Positions 19,179 to 29,638 of a stretch of DNA of 64,000 nucleotides are shown one piece after another. The stretch is from Asanoa hainanensis (GTDB lineage: Bacteria > Actinomycetota > Actinomycetes > Mycobacteriales > Micromonosporaceae). The stretch covers positions 372,001-436,000 of the forward strand of contig NZ_FZPH01000002.1 in NCBI RefSeq assembly GCF_900188485.1, in the 5' to 3' direction. The first letter of the stretch is position 1. Each line of letters starts with the position of its first letter. The notes beneath the pieces are model-generated. The model was not told where the DNA came from and did not search any database. It was given only the letters and a program-made list of their open reading frames with translations. The position numbers were made by a program, and so were the translations under genes.

Positions 19179-20335
19179 GCCGGGGTCCTCCCGTTGAACG
19201 GCTCATCGGACGCTAGCAGCGCGGCCGCCCAGGCGTCGATCAGCTCACCACGGTGGTCGAGGTAGCCGCGGTTCGTGCCCTCGAACGTGAAGCCGGCCTT
19301 CTCGGCCACCCGCCGGGACGCCTCGTTGCCGACGTTGGCCCACCAGCCGATCCGGTCGACGCCGAGCGCGGTGAAGCCCCAGGCGCAGACCGCCGACAGC
19401 GCGGCCGGCGCGAAGCCGCGACCGCGCGCGTGTGGCGGCACCACGAAACCGACGTCGGCGAGCGCCGAGCGGGTGGGGTGCAGGCGCAGGTCCATGATTC
19501 CGGCGTACGCGTCGGTCTCCGGGTCTCCGATCGCGAAGACGGCACCGCTGCCGCGCCGCCAGTTGGTCGGGGCGATGTCGCGGACGAAGCTCTCGGCGTG
19601 CTCGCGGCGGTAGGGGTGGGGGACCGTGGTCCACCGGACCGTCTCCGGGTCGCTGGAGCTCTCGGTGATCGCGTCGATGTCGCGTTCCTCGAGGGCGCGC
19701 AGCTTGATCTCGCCGGCGCGGGTGGTGGCGAAGAGGTCGGGCTGCGGCCGGCTGAACGCCTTTGCGCGGCGGACCTCGGCATCGGCGATCTCCGGGTCGG
19801 TCGGGTCGCCCGGCAGCAACGAGCCGACCCAGGCGTCGCGCCGGGTGCTGTCGCGGTCCTCGATGTCGTGCCGGGCGATGCCCTCCATGGTGAAGCCGGA
19901 GCGCAGGGCGACCAGCCGCGACGGGTGGTTGCCGACCTCGGCGCGCCAGACGAGCCGGCGTACGCCCAGCTCCTCGATCGCCCACCGGGCCACCGCGCGG
20001 GTGGCGGCGGTGGCCGACCCCTTTCCGCGGGCCCAGGGCGCGGTCCAGTAGCCGATCTCGGCTTGTTGGCCCGTGATGGAGATCAACCCGGTCGAGCCGA
20101 GCAGGTCTCCGGTCCGCTCGTCGAAGACGCCGAGCGGGGCTCCGGTGCCGTCCCGCCATTTCGTGGGAGAGAGCTGCGCCACGAAGAAGTCGGCGTGCTC
20201 GCGGTGGTAGGGCACCGGAACGGAGGTCCAGCGCTGGATGTCCGGATCTTGGCAGGCCCGCTCCACGGCGGCGGCGTCCTGCGGCTGCCACGCCCGGATG
20301 ACCAGGCCGGCTGTAATGATCTTCGGAGGCTCCAC
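19175..20335 (-). CDS. Double-domain GNAT N-acetyltransferase, paralogue of downstream gene
   Basis: 386-residue RimJ/RimL-like protein with two GNAT domains. Acetyl-CoA loops are WTAPWARGKGSATAAT (first domain) and VVPPHARGRGFAPAAL (second). Overall plan and length match the next gene, so one probably arose by tandem duplication. The start is GTG 20335. It is divergent from secA, and the region between them holds three 9-base CGTTA direct repeats plus an inverted copy that may control this operon. Confidence 0.87.
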   Translation of the reverse strand: MEPPKIITAGLVIRAWQPQDAAAVERACQDPDIQRWTSVPVPYHREHADFFVAQLSPTKWRDGTGAPLGVFDERTGDLLGSTGLISITGQQAEIGYWTAPWARGKGSATAATRAVARWAIEELGVRRLVWRAEVGNHPSRLVALRSGFTMEGIARHDIEDRDSTRRDAWVGSLLPGDPTDPEIADAEVRRAKAFSRPQPDLFATTRAGEIKLRALEERDIDAITESSSDPETVRWTTVPHPYRREHAESFVRDIAPTNWRRGSGAVFAIGDPETDAYAGIMDLRLHPTRSALADVGFVVPPHARGRGFAPAALSAVCAWGFTALGVDRIGWWANVGNEASRRVAEKAGFTFEGTNRGYLDHRGELIDAWAAALLASDEPFNGRTPA

Positions 20336-20366
20336 GCGGTCATCCTGCCGGACGCATCACCCCGGG

Positions 20367-20413
20367 CATAACGGGATTTCGCCTGGCGTTAGCTTCGTTA
20401 TGTCCGTTATAAG
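20367..20413. repeat. CGTTA box cluster: three 9-bp-spaced direct repeats plus an inverted copy
   Basis: CGTTA begins at 20387, 20396 and 20405, exactly 9 bases apart (CGTTAGCTT, CGTTATGTC, CGTTATAAG). The inverted form CATAACGG lies at 20367-20374. The cluster sits between the divergent GNAT operon and secA, upstream of the putative secA promoter. Regularly spaced boxes suggest a regulator-binding array; the regulator is unknown. Confidence 0.5.
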
Positions 20414-20433
20414 CTGCTCGTCGGGAACCGCCC

Positions 20434-20464
20434 CTGACAGTCAGCCCGGAGGAGCGCCTACGAT
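20434..20464 (+). promoter_or_regulatory. Putative secA promoter
   Basis: CTGACA (20434-20439) and TACGAT (20459-20464) are separated by 19 bases, slightly long for a housekeeping sigma factor. A start near 20471 gives a short leader containing the AGGGGAGC ribosome site at 20482-20489. Confidence 0.45.
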
Positions 20465-20497
20465 AGTTCGGCAGACCGTCTAGGGGAGCGTTGATCC

Positions 20498-23401
<2,904 letters not shown>

Positions 23402-23414
23402 CCTGAAGTGCTTC

Positions 23415-23453
23415 GAGAAGCCCGCCCCCCTTGCCGGGGAGGCGGGCTTTCTC
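23415..23453 (+). terminator. Intrinsic terminator after secA
   Basis: AAGCCCGCC (23418-23426) pairs with GGCGGGCTT (23441-23449), and the inner CCCC pairs with GGGG around a 5-base loop. The stem is followed by TTCTC. It starts 17 bases after the secA stop. Confidence 0.85.
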
Positions 23454-23861
23454 GTGCCGTCCCTCCTTTCGTGGCGGTGCCGGTCCCCGCGCCCACCCGC
23501 CGCGGTCCCTGCGGCGTCTGCGTGCCAGCCGCGGCTACGCCCGACACCCGGGTGCGACCGGATGTTTGGCGCGTCGCTGTCGACCTCGCGGCGACCCGCG
23601 CGCTTACGCCCCGCGGGCCCTCGCGGCGCCTTGGCGGGCTGAGACGACCCGGTGCCGCGCGGTCCGCAGGAGGGCGAGCTCCCGCGGATCGTCGTCCTGC
23701 CGCGCGGTCCGCAGGAGGGCGAGCTCCCGCGGATCGTCGTCCTGCCGCGCGGTCCGCGGTAGGCGAGAAGTCGCCCTGTCCGCGTCTACCGCTGCCCTTG
23801 TCCGAGCGGTGGAGCCCGGAGCGCTCACCGGCGTGCCCTGGCCAGGTGGGCGCTCCGGGAG
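23454..23861. other. Gene-free spacer with GC-rich low-complexity sequence
   Basis: About 400 bases between the secA terminator and the end of the convergent Rv3235-like gene. All six frames are open over parts of it because of GC bias, but none shows a start with a ribosome site or any protein motif. The only structure I see is the 45-base tandem repeat described separately. Confidence 0.6.
23655..23766. repeat. 45-bp tandem repeat, about 2.4 copies
   Basis: Two identical 45-base units (23655-23699 and 23700-23744) begin CCGCGCGGTCCGCAGGAGGG. A third partial and diverged unit starts at 23745 and fades after about 22 bases. The copies are directly adjacent, with no spacers. The unit length is a multiple of three, but there is no supported gene here. 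Confidence 0.85.
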
Positions 23862-24671
23862 TCATAGGACCTGGAGCACGGTGCCCAGCCAGCGCTTGCT
23901 GGTGTGTTCCAGGCGGAAGGCCATCGCCCACGTGCGGGCGTCGGTGCCCAACGCGGCGGCGGCTTCGATGATGCCCGGCGCCGGCTCGCTGATTCTCAGG
24001 CGGCGTAGCCGCACCAGATCCGGCTGTTGCTGACGCCGTGGGATGGTCGGAGTGATCGGCATGCGGCCCAGCGCGTCCAGGAGCTGTTCGACCAACGCGT
24101 GGGCGTTCGTCGGTCGCGACAGCGACCGGACGTGCGCCACCGGACGGTAGCCGTTGAGGATCTCCAAACACGCCCGCGCGAAGCGGCCCGCGGCATGACG
24201 CGCTTCGGGCGAGGCCGTGAGGCGTGGTTCTTGGGCCGCTGTGGTCGGTGGATCGACCACCTGCTCGGGCCGACGGGTCAAGGCAGAGAAGTCGAAGGCG
24301 AGCTGCCCGGCCGCCTCCCGGTACCACTCGTCCGCGCCAGGCTCGTCGACATACGGCGGATCGAACGACGGCGCCGGCCGAAGAGTGATGGGTGGGTAAT
24401 AGCCCTTCGTCACAGTGCGCTTGTGCCGCGGAGACCGACGGATCAGCGACGCGCCCGCGTCATGCGCGAAGCGCACCGGCGCCGATGCTGGCTCGGGAGC
24501 CGGGCGGCTTGGCGTGCGTCCGCGTCCGCGGCCGGCGGCAACTCGGTGAGGCGCGGTGGCCCGAGTCGATAGGCCCGAGACGGATGGCGCGTTCGGCCAG
24601 CCGGTGCCGGTCGGTGTCACGAGCGGTGGCTCGCGGGTCGGGTCGGTGGTGGGAACGGTGGCGGTCGACAT
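23862..24671 (-). CDS. Rv3235-like family protein
   Basis: 269-residue protein. The first 90 residues are Pro/Arg/Thr-rich and probably disordered. The conserved part is the C-terminal 120 residues (RHAAGRFARACLEILNGYRP, RSLSRPTNAHALVEQLLDAL, TDARTWAMAFRLEHTSKRWL). This pattern matches the uncharacterised actinobacterial family of M. tuberculosis Rv3235, which also lies near secA1. No enzyme motif is visible. Transcribed toward secA. Confidence 0.7.
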   Translation of the reverse strand: MSTATVPTTDPTREPPLVTPTGTGWPNAPSVSGLSTRATAPHRVAAGRGRGRTPSRPAPEPASAPVRFAHDAGASLIRRSPRHKRTVTKGYYPPITLRPAPSFDPPYVDEPGADEWYREAAGQLAFDFSALTRRPEQVVDPPTTAAQEPRLTASPEARHAAGRFARACLEILNGYRPVAHVRSLSRPTNAHALVEQLLDALGRMPITPTIPRRQQQPDLVRLRRLRISEPAPGIIEAAAALGTDARTWAMAFRLEHTSKRWLGTVLQVL

Positions 24672-24787
24672 GGAGCAGCCTCCCCGGTGGGCTGATCACC
24701 AGACAAAGATCTTGCGTTTGCTTTCGTTTGCCTTCGACCGCATCATCTTCGGGCCAGAGTTCGGCCTTCGTCAATGGCAGGCATGGA

Positions 24788-24822
24788 AAACGGGGTGCCT
24801 GCCGAAAGCAGACACCCCGTTT
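24788..24822 (-). terminator. Intrinsic terminator after the HTH protein gene
   Basis: AACGGGGTGCCTGC (24789-24802) pairs with GCAGACACCCCGTT (24808-24821) with one mismatch and a CGAAA loop. On the minus strand it is followed by a TTTT run. It lies 20 bases past the stop of the minus-strand HTH gene. Confidence 0.82.
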
Positions 24823-24841
24823 GCCGGGAAGTTGTGGGGAG

Positions 24842-25078
24842 CTACTCGGGCTCGTTGTCGACCAGCGGGTTCGTGGCCACCCAGTCCGCGGTCTCCGCGT
24901 ACTTGTCGGAAATGTATTCCTCGAGCTTGGCCCGTTCGACGCGCCACTGGCCGCGGCCGCCGATCTTGATTGCTGGGAGCTCCCCGCTGCGGACCATGTG
25001 GTAGATCTGCGAGTCCGAGGTGGCCAGCTCCTTGGCCACCTCGGACAAACGCAGGAACCTCGGCTCCACCCGGATCAC
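24842..25078 (-). CDS. Excisionase/AlpA-type helix-turn-helix DNA-binding protein
   Basis: 78-residue protein consisting almost entirely of one MerR-like/HTH_17 domain: FLRLSEVAKELATSDSQIYH, then MVRSGELPAIKIGGRGQWRV. The C-terminus is short and acidic. Such proteins recognise DNA through a winged helix; in actinobacteria conserved single-copy members (BldC and relatives) are developmental regulators rather than phage excisionases. Nothing phage-like surrounds it. ATG 25078 gives a full domain. It has its own terminator, so it is a monocistronic unit. Confidence 0.85.
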   Translation of the reverse strand: MIRVEPRFLRLSEVAKELATSDSQIYHMVRSGELPAIKIGGRGQWRVERAKLEEYISDKYAETADWVATNPLVDNEPE

Positions 25079-25131
25079 TCCTCAGCCAGCGCGGTTGCCT
25101 CAGTTTGCCATCGACTGCCTGCGGACAGCAC

Positions 25132-25623
25132 CTATGCCTCGGCCCCGGGGCCAGTCGGTGGCAGCGCCGCGGCGGCGGACACGTCCCGGCCCGGCAGTGG
25201 GCTCGAATAGACCACGCTGGTCGTCACCGCGCCCAGCCCGGCGATTCGGCCCGACACGGACTCGAGATGGCGCATCGAGCGGGCGACCACCTTCAGCACG
25301 AAACAGTCCTCGCCCGTCACGTGGTGCGCCTCGATGATCTCGGGCGTCGTGTCGAGCAGGGCGTAGAACGGCTTGTAATTGCCCGTCGGGTAGCGGAGCC
25401 GGACGAAGGCCATGATCTCCAGGCCGACCACCGCGGGCGGCACCACCGCGCGGTAGCCCGCGACCACCCCGGCCTCCTCCAACCGCCGCACCCGCTCCGC
25501 GACCGCGCTCGGTGACATCGCCACCGCCCGGGCCAACTCCGCGAACGACGACCGCCCTGACGACTGCAGCTCAGCGAGCAATCGCCAGTCGGTCGAGTCA
25601 AGCACCGGGGAATCAACGGACAC
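25132..25623 (-). CDS. Lrp/AsnC-family transcriptional regulator
   Basis: 163-residue regulator. The N-terminal HTH is VLDSTDWRLLAELQSSGRSS followed by ELARAVAMSPSAVAERVRRL; the C-terminal RAM domain is PEIIEAHHVTGEDCFVLKVV. GTG 25623 was chosen as it yields the normal length; GTG 25605 is an alternative. It is divergent from a rhodanese gene with a 94-base shared promoter region, so the rhodanese is its likely target. The ligand is probably an amino acid. Confidence 0.9.
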   Translation of the reverse strand: MSVDSPVLDSTDWRLLAELQSSGRSSFAELARAVAMSPSAVAERVRRLEEAGVVAGYRAVVPPAVVGLEIMAFVRLRYPTGNYKPFYALLDTTPEIIEAHHVTGEDCFVLKVVARSMRHLESVSGRIAGLGAVTTSVVYSSPLPGRDVSAAAALPPTGPGAEA

Positions 25624-25717
25624 GGGAGCAAAATACCGCGTGACCAACGGCCGATCAACAAAAGTGCCGGGGGGAGCCCATTCAACAAAGGCCAAACCAC
25701 GAATAGCGTCAACAGGC

Positions 25718-26137
25718 ATGAACGCACAGGAGTTCTTCGCCGCCAAGCTGGCCTTCCAGACCGACGTCTCCGACGTACACGCCGCTCTGGAAAACCCCGA
25801 TTTCACGCTCGTCGACACCCGCGACCTCGCGGCCTTCCGGCAGGCCCACATCCCCCAGGCGATCCACCTGCCGCGCAGGATGATCCCGATGCGCGCGGCC
25901 AAGCTGCTCGACAAGGCCACCCCGGTCGTCGTCTATTGCTGGGGCCCCGGCTGCGACGGCGCCACCAAGGCGGCACACGAGCTGGCCAGCCGCGGCTACG
26001 ACGTGAAAGAGATGATCGGCGGCATCGAGTACTGGATCCGCGAGGGCTTCCCGGTACGCACGAAGGACGGCCTAGTCACCCGCCAGGCAGACCCGTTGAC
26101 CGCGCCGCTGGCGGCCGTACCCGCCGGCAGTGTATGA
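25718..26137 (+). CDS. Rhodanese-domain sulfurtransferase
   Basis: 139-residue single rhodanese domain. The active-site loop is [12 protein letters not shown] with the catalytic cysteine at residue 74 and a second cysteine at 79. The CH2A-like start [20 protein letters not shown] is present. It transfers sulfane sulfur from thiosulfate or persulfides to a thiophilic acceptor; the partner is unknown. ATG 25718 is the first start after the divergent promoter region. The next gene overlaps its end by 8 bases. Confidence 0.9.
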   Translation: MNAQEFFAAKLAFQTDVSDVHAALENPDFTLVDTRDLAAFRQAHIPQAIHLPRRMIPMRAAKLLDKATPVVVYCWGPGCDGATKAAHELASRGYDVKEMIGGIEYWIREGFPVRTKDGLVTRQADPLTAPLAAVPAGSV

Positions 26138-26642
26138 ACGTCCGGTGCCTGACGCTCTGATCCGGGTCTACCTGCCGGCGACGCTGCCGATGCTCGCCGC
26201 CCTCCGCCACGAGGGCCTGACCGTCGCCGCCGCGCACGCGGTGACCGCCGACCTGAGGGAGTGGTACGCGGAGGGCGACGAGGAGGAGCTCGAGTACGTC
26301 GCCTTCACCCGCGCCGCCCAGAGCGCCCTGCGCCTCCTCCGCCAAGATCCGACGGCGCCGCGCCGGCGCGTGGTGGTCTCCGCCGACCTGGGCCGCGCGG
26401 CCGTGCAGCGGGTCGACGGCGAGCTCGGCTCCAGCATGGTCAAGCTGACCGGCCCCGTGCCGCTGCAGGCCGTTGCCGCCGTGCACGTCGACAGCCAGGA
26501 CGCCGAGGAAGACGTCCAGACCGCGGCCGGTCAGGTGGAGGAGGCGCTGGCCGGCGACCCCGACGCGCAGTTCGCCGTCGACAGTGCCGAGGACCACGAG
26601 CTGGAGTGGTACGACGTCTCCGAGCTAGACACGCTTCTTTGA
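26130..26642 (+). CDS. Conserved actinobacterial hypothetical protein (DUF6912-like)
   Basis: 170-residue soluble protein beginning (from GTG 26145) [20 protein letters not shown]. The first 100 residues have the RVYLPAT...L pattern of a small actinobacterial family I would place near DUF6912, from memory only. The last 60 residues are acidic. No catalytic motif is visible. The GTG at 26130 overlaps the rhodanese gene and GTG 26145 is an equally good start. The 3' end overlaps the convergent membrane-protein gene by 18 bases. Confidence 0.65.
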   Translation: MYERPVPDALIRVYLPATLPMLAALRHEGLTVAAAHAVTADLREWYAEGDEEELEYVAFTRAAQSALRLLRQDPTAPRRRVVVSADLGRAAVQRVDGELGSSMVKLTGPVPLQAVAAVHVDSQDAEEDVQTAAGQVEEALAGDPDAQFAVDSAEDHELEWYDVSELDTLL

Positions 26643-27767
26643 CGGCAGCGTGCGACCGAACGCGATCGTGGTGGTCAACGCACCGACGAAGAACACGATC
26701 AGCGTGTACGTGAGTCGGTCCGCGTCGACATGCGCACGGAACGCGCGGTCGAAGTCGCTCAGCGACGCCACGGCGTCGAGCACCTGCGCGCCACCGACCC
26801 GGGTGACCACCTCGGTGACCAGCAGCGCGATGCCCACGCCGGCGCCGGTCACCATGTAGAACGGCCAGCTCAGCGCGCCGCCCTCGGTGGTCTCCCGCTT
26901 GGTGACCCGGCGCAGGTAGACGTAGGGCACCAGCCCCGCGACCAGGCCCGCCACCAGCGCGGCCAGCGTGCTCGACCCGGAGATCGGTCCGGCGCCGAGG
27001 TAGTTGAGCACGAACTGCACCGCGAACACCGCCAGCGAGCCGGACAGCACCGCGGCGATCAGGGAGGTGGGGCGCAGGCCGGCGATCGCGCCGCCGACCA
27101 CCGACGCCGCCGCGACCGTGGCCGCGAGGACCCGGCTGCCCGGGCCGTCGTACCCGATGATCACGCCGAGCGCGCCGAGCAGCCCGACCGCGACGCTGGT
27201 CACCAGGGCGCCGGCCCAGCGGGTCGACGCCGCGGGGGTCCAGCCCGCGCGGGCGATCAGGTTGACCGCGACCAGGGCCGAGGCAGCGCCCGCGACCAGG
27301 CTGGCCGAGACCACCGTGGGCAGCGAGATGGCCGCCGAGGCGATCGCCACCGCGTCGGTCACCGAGGTCGAGATCTCCCGCTGGAGCACCCACAGCGTCG
27401 TGCCGAACCAGGCCAGCGCGAGCAGCGCCAACAGGCCGGCGCCGGGGCCAGGAATCAATCCGGTGGTACGGGTGGTCGGCCGGGTCGAGATCCGTACCGG
27501 CGCGTCATCGACCTCGTCGTCCGATTCGTCTGTCACGTCCGCGTCGGCAACGGCCTCGTCCGCTGCGGTCTCGTCCGCGACAGGCTCTTCGGCGACCGAA
27601 CCCTCGGCGAGGGTCTCCTCCACCGCGACCGGCTCGTCGGCCGTGACCGGAGCAGCCGTGACCGGAGAATCAGCCTCGGGTACGCGCTGCGCGACCACCG
27701 CCGCAGCCGTGTCGCCGGCAGGGGGCGAGTCGGGTTCGGTGCCCACAGCCCCGGTGCGCTCGCTCAT
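26625..27767 (-). CDS. Polytopic membrane protein with acidic N-terminal domain
   Basis: 380-residue protein of unknown function. Residues 1 to about 100 are Ala/Glu/Asp/Val-rich, low-complexity and surely cytoplasmic and disordered. The rest has about nine hydrophobic segments (for example [37 protein letters not shown] and [19 protein letters not shown]). ATG 27767 follows AAGGGGAG. The acidic low-complexity head is probably fast evolving. Confidence 0.75.
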   Translation of the reverse strand: MSERTGAVGTEPDSPPAGDTAAAVVAQRVPEADSPVTAAPVTADEPVAVEETLAEGSVAEEPVADETAADEAVADADVTDESDDEVDDAPVRISTRPTTRTTGLIPGPGAGLLALLALAWFGTTLWVLQREISTSVTDAVAIASAAISLPTVVSASLVAGAASALVAVNLIARAGWTPAASTRWAGALVTSVAVGLLGALGVIIGYDGPGSRVLAATVAAASVVGGAIAGLRPTSLIAAVLSGSLAVFAVQFVLNYLGAGPISGSSTLAALVAGLVAGLVPYVYLRRVTKRETTEGGALSWPFYMVTGAGVGIALLVTEVVTRVGGAQVLDAVASLSDFDRAFRAHVDADRLTYTLIVFFVGALTTTIAFGRTLPSKKRV

Positions 27768-28009
27768 CGTCTCCCCTTCGGTCTGCTCGACCCCGGTCCG
27801 CTCGTCGCACCAGGGTACGCGGGCCCCCTGACCGGGCCCGGGCGCGGGCGCACAGCGGTGGCCATGCGGCCGGACGTGCGAATATGGCTTGAGGTCCCAC
27901 CACCGTGGCAGCGGCATCCGCCGGTCGTCGCGGGCGCGCGCCCGGTTGATCGCCCGGCGCCGGCGGGCCGGATGCCGCCAAAGCCGTCAAGACCGGTCAG
28001 GAGCCGTAG
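27768..28009. other. Divergent intergenic region upstream of pruA
   Basis: 242 bases between the membrane protein start and pruA. It must hold both promoters, but I see no convincing -10/-35 pair, only GC-rich sequence and a weak GGAGCC ribosome site before pruA. Confidence 0.4.
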
Positions 28010-29638
28010 ATGGACGCCGTGTTCACCACCCCCGAGCCGCGCAACGAGCCGGTGCGCGACTACGCGCCCGGCAGCGCCGAGCGCGACAGCCTGCAGCGCC
28101 GCCTCGCCGAGCTCGCCGGCGAGCGGCTCGAGCTGACCATGACCATCGACGGCGTGCGGCGCATGGGTGGCGGGGACGCCATCGACGTGGTCCAGCCACA
28201 CCGGCACCGGCATGTGCTGGGAGTCACCCATAACGCTTCCAACGCCGATGCGCAGGCGGCGGTGACGGCCGCGAAGGCGGCGGCACCCATGTGGCGGAGC
28301 CTGTCGTACGAGGACCGGGCCGCCGTCTTCCTCCGTGCGGCCGACCTTTTGGCTGGTCCGTGGCGGGACACCCTCAACGCGGCGACCATGCTCGGCCAGT
28401 CGAAGACCGCCTACCAGGCGGAGATCGACGCGGCCTGTGAGCTGATCGACTTCCTTCGCTTCAACGTCACCTTCGGCCACGACCTGCTGGCCGACCAGCC
28501 GCGCTCGTCCAACGGCGTGTGGAACCGCTTCGACCACCGCCCGCTGGAGGGCTTCGTCTACGCGATCACCCCGTTCAACTTCACCGCGATCGCCGGCAAC
28601 CTGCCCAGCGCCCCGGCCCTGATGGGCAACACGGTGGTCTGGAAGCCGTCGCCGACGCAGCAGTTCGCCGCGCACTTCACGATGCGCCTGTTCGAGGCGG
28701 CCGGCCTGCCGCCCGGCGTGATCAACATGGTGACCGGCGACGGCCTGGCCGTCTCCGAGGTGGCGCTGCGGGACCCCGACCTGGCCGGCATCCACTTCAC
28801 CGGCTCGACCCCGACCTTCCGCCACCTGTGGCACGAGGTCGGCACCAACCTGGACCGCTACCGGGGCTACCCGCGGCTGGTCGGCGAGACCGGCGGCAAG
28901 GACTTCGTGGTCGCGCACACCAGCGCCGACGTGGACGCGATGCACACCGCGCTGATCCGCGGTGCCTTCGAGTTCCAGGGCCAGAAGTGCTCCGCCGCCT
29001 CCCGCGCGTACATCCCGCGCTCGATCTGGGAGGGCGGCCTGCGTGACCGGCTGGCCGCGACGGCCGACAGCCTGACCTACGGCGACGTCGCCGACTTCCA
29101 CAACTTCGGTGGCGCGGTGATCGACGCCCGGGCGTTCGCCAAGCACGCCGGTGCGCTCGACCGGATCAAGAACTCGGCCTCCAGCACCGTGCTCGCCGGT
29201 GGCACCGCCGACGACAGCGAGGGCTGGTTCGTCCGCCCGACCGTGGTCGAGTGCTCGGACCCGACCAACGAGGTGTTCACGACCGAGTACTTCGGCCCGA
29301 TCCTCGGCGTGCACGTCTTCGACGACGCGAAGTTCGACGACGTGGTGCGGCAGGCCGAGGGCATCGCGCCGTACGCCCTGACCGGGTCGATCTTCGCGAA
29401 CGACCGCCGGGTCGTCGACCAGGTCTCCGAGGTCATGCGGTACGCGGCCGGCAACTTCTACATCAACGACAAGCCGACCGGTGCCGTCGTCGGGCAGCAG
29501 CCGTTCGGCGGCGCACGGGCCAGTGGCACCAACGACAAGGCCGGCTCCTGGCACAACCTGATCCGCTGGACCAGCCCGCGGACGATCAAGGAGACCTTCG
29601 TGCCGCCGACGGACCACCGCTACCCGCACATGAGCTAA
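28010..29638 (+). CDS. pruA: L-glutamate gamma-semialdehyde (1-pyrroline-5-carboxylate) dehydrogenase
   Basis: 542-residue aldehyde dehydrogenase that oxidises glutamate-5-semialdehyde to glutamate with NAD, the second step of proline breakdown. The catalytic cysteine is C327 (FQGQKCSAASRAY) and the general base is E293 (LVGETGGKDFVVA). The NAD-binding FNFTAIAGNLPSAPALMGN segment is typical of the PruA subgroup. The monofunctional form is encoded; a proline dehydrogenase is not present in the window. The 3' end overlaps the convergent helicase-associated gene by 4 bases. Confidence 0.95.
   Translation: MDAVFTTPEPRNEPVRDYAPGSAERDSLQRRLAELAGERLELTMTIDGVRRMGGGDAIDVVQPHRHRHVLGVTHNASNADAQAAVTAAKAAAPMWRSLSYEDRAAVFLRAADLLAGPWRDTLNAATMLGQSKTAYQAEIDAACELIDFLRFNVTFGHDLLADQPRSSNGVWNRFDHRPLEGFVYAITPFNFTAIAGNLPSAPALMGNTVVWKPSPTQQFAAHFTMRLFEAAGLPPGVINMVTGDGLAVSEVALRDPDLAGIHFTGSTPTFRHLWHEVGTNLDRYRGYPRLVGETGGKDFVVAHTSADVDAMHTALIRGAFEFQGQKCSAASRAYIPRSIWEGGLRDRLAATADSLTYGDVADFHNFGGAVIDARAFAKHAGALDRIKNSASSTVLAGGTADDSEGWFVRPTVVECSDPTNEVFTTEYFGPILGVHVFDDAKFDDVVRQAEGIAPYALTGSIFANDRRVVDQVSEVMRYAAGNFYINDKPTGAVVGQQPFGGARASGTNDKAGSWHNLIRWTSPRTIKETFVPPTDHRYPHMS

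Noticed and set aside
23655-23766. 45-bp repeat as a CRISPR array or coding repeat
   Set aside because: Directly adjacent copies without spacers; no start codon with ribosome site and no protein motif.
24842-25078. Prophage excisionase
   Set aside because: The HTH type matches, but no integrase, phage genes or attachment sites surround it; small HTH_17/MerR-like regulators are normal chromosomal genes in actinobacteria.
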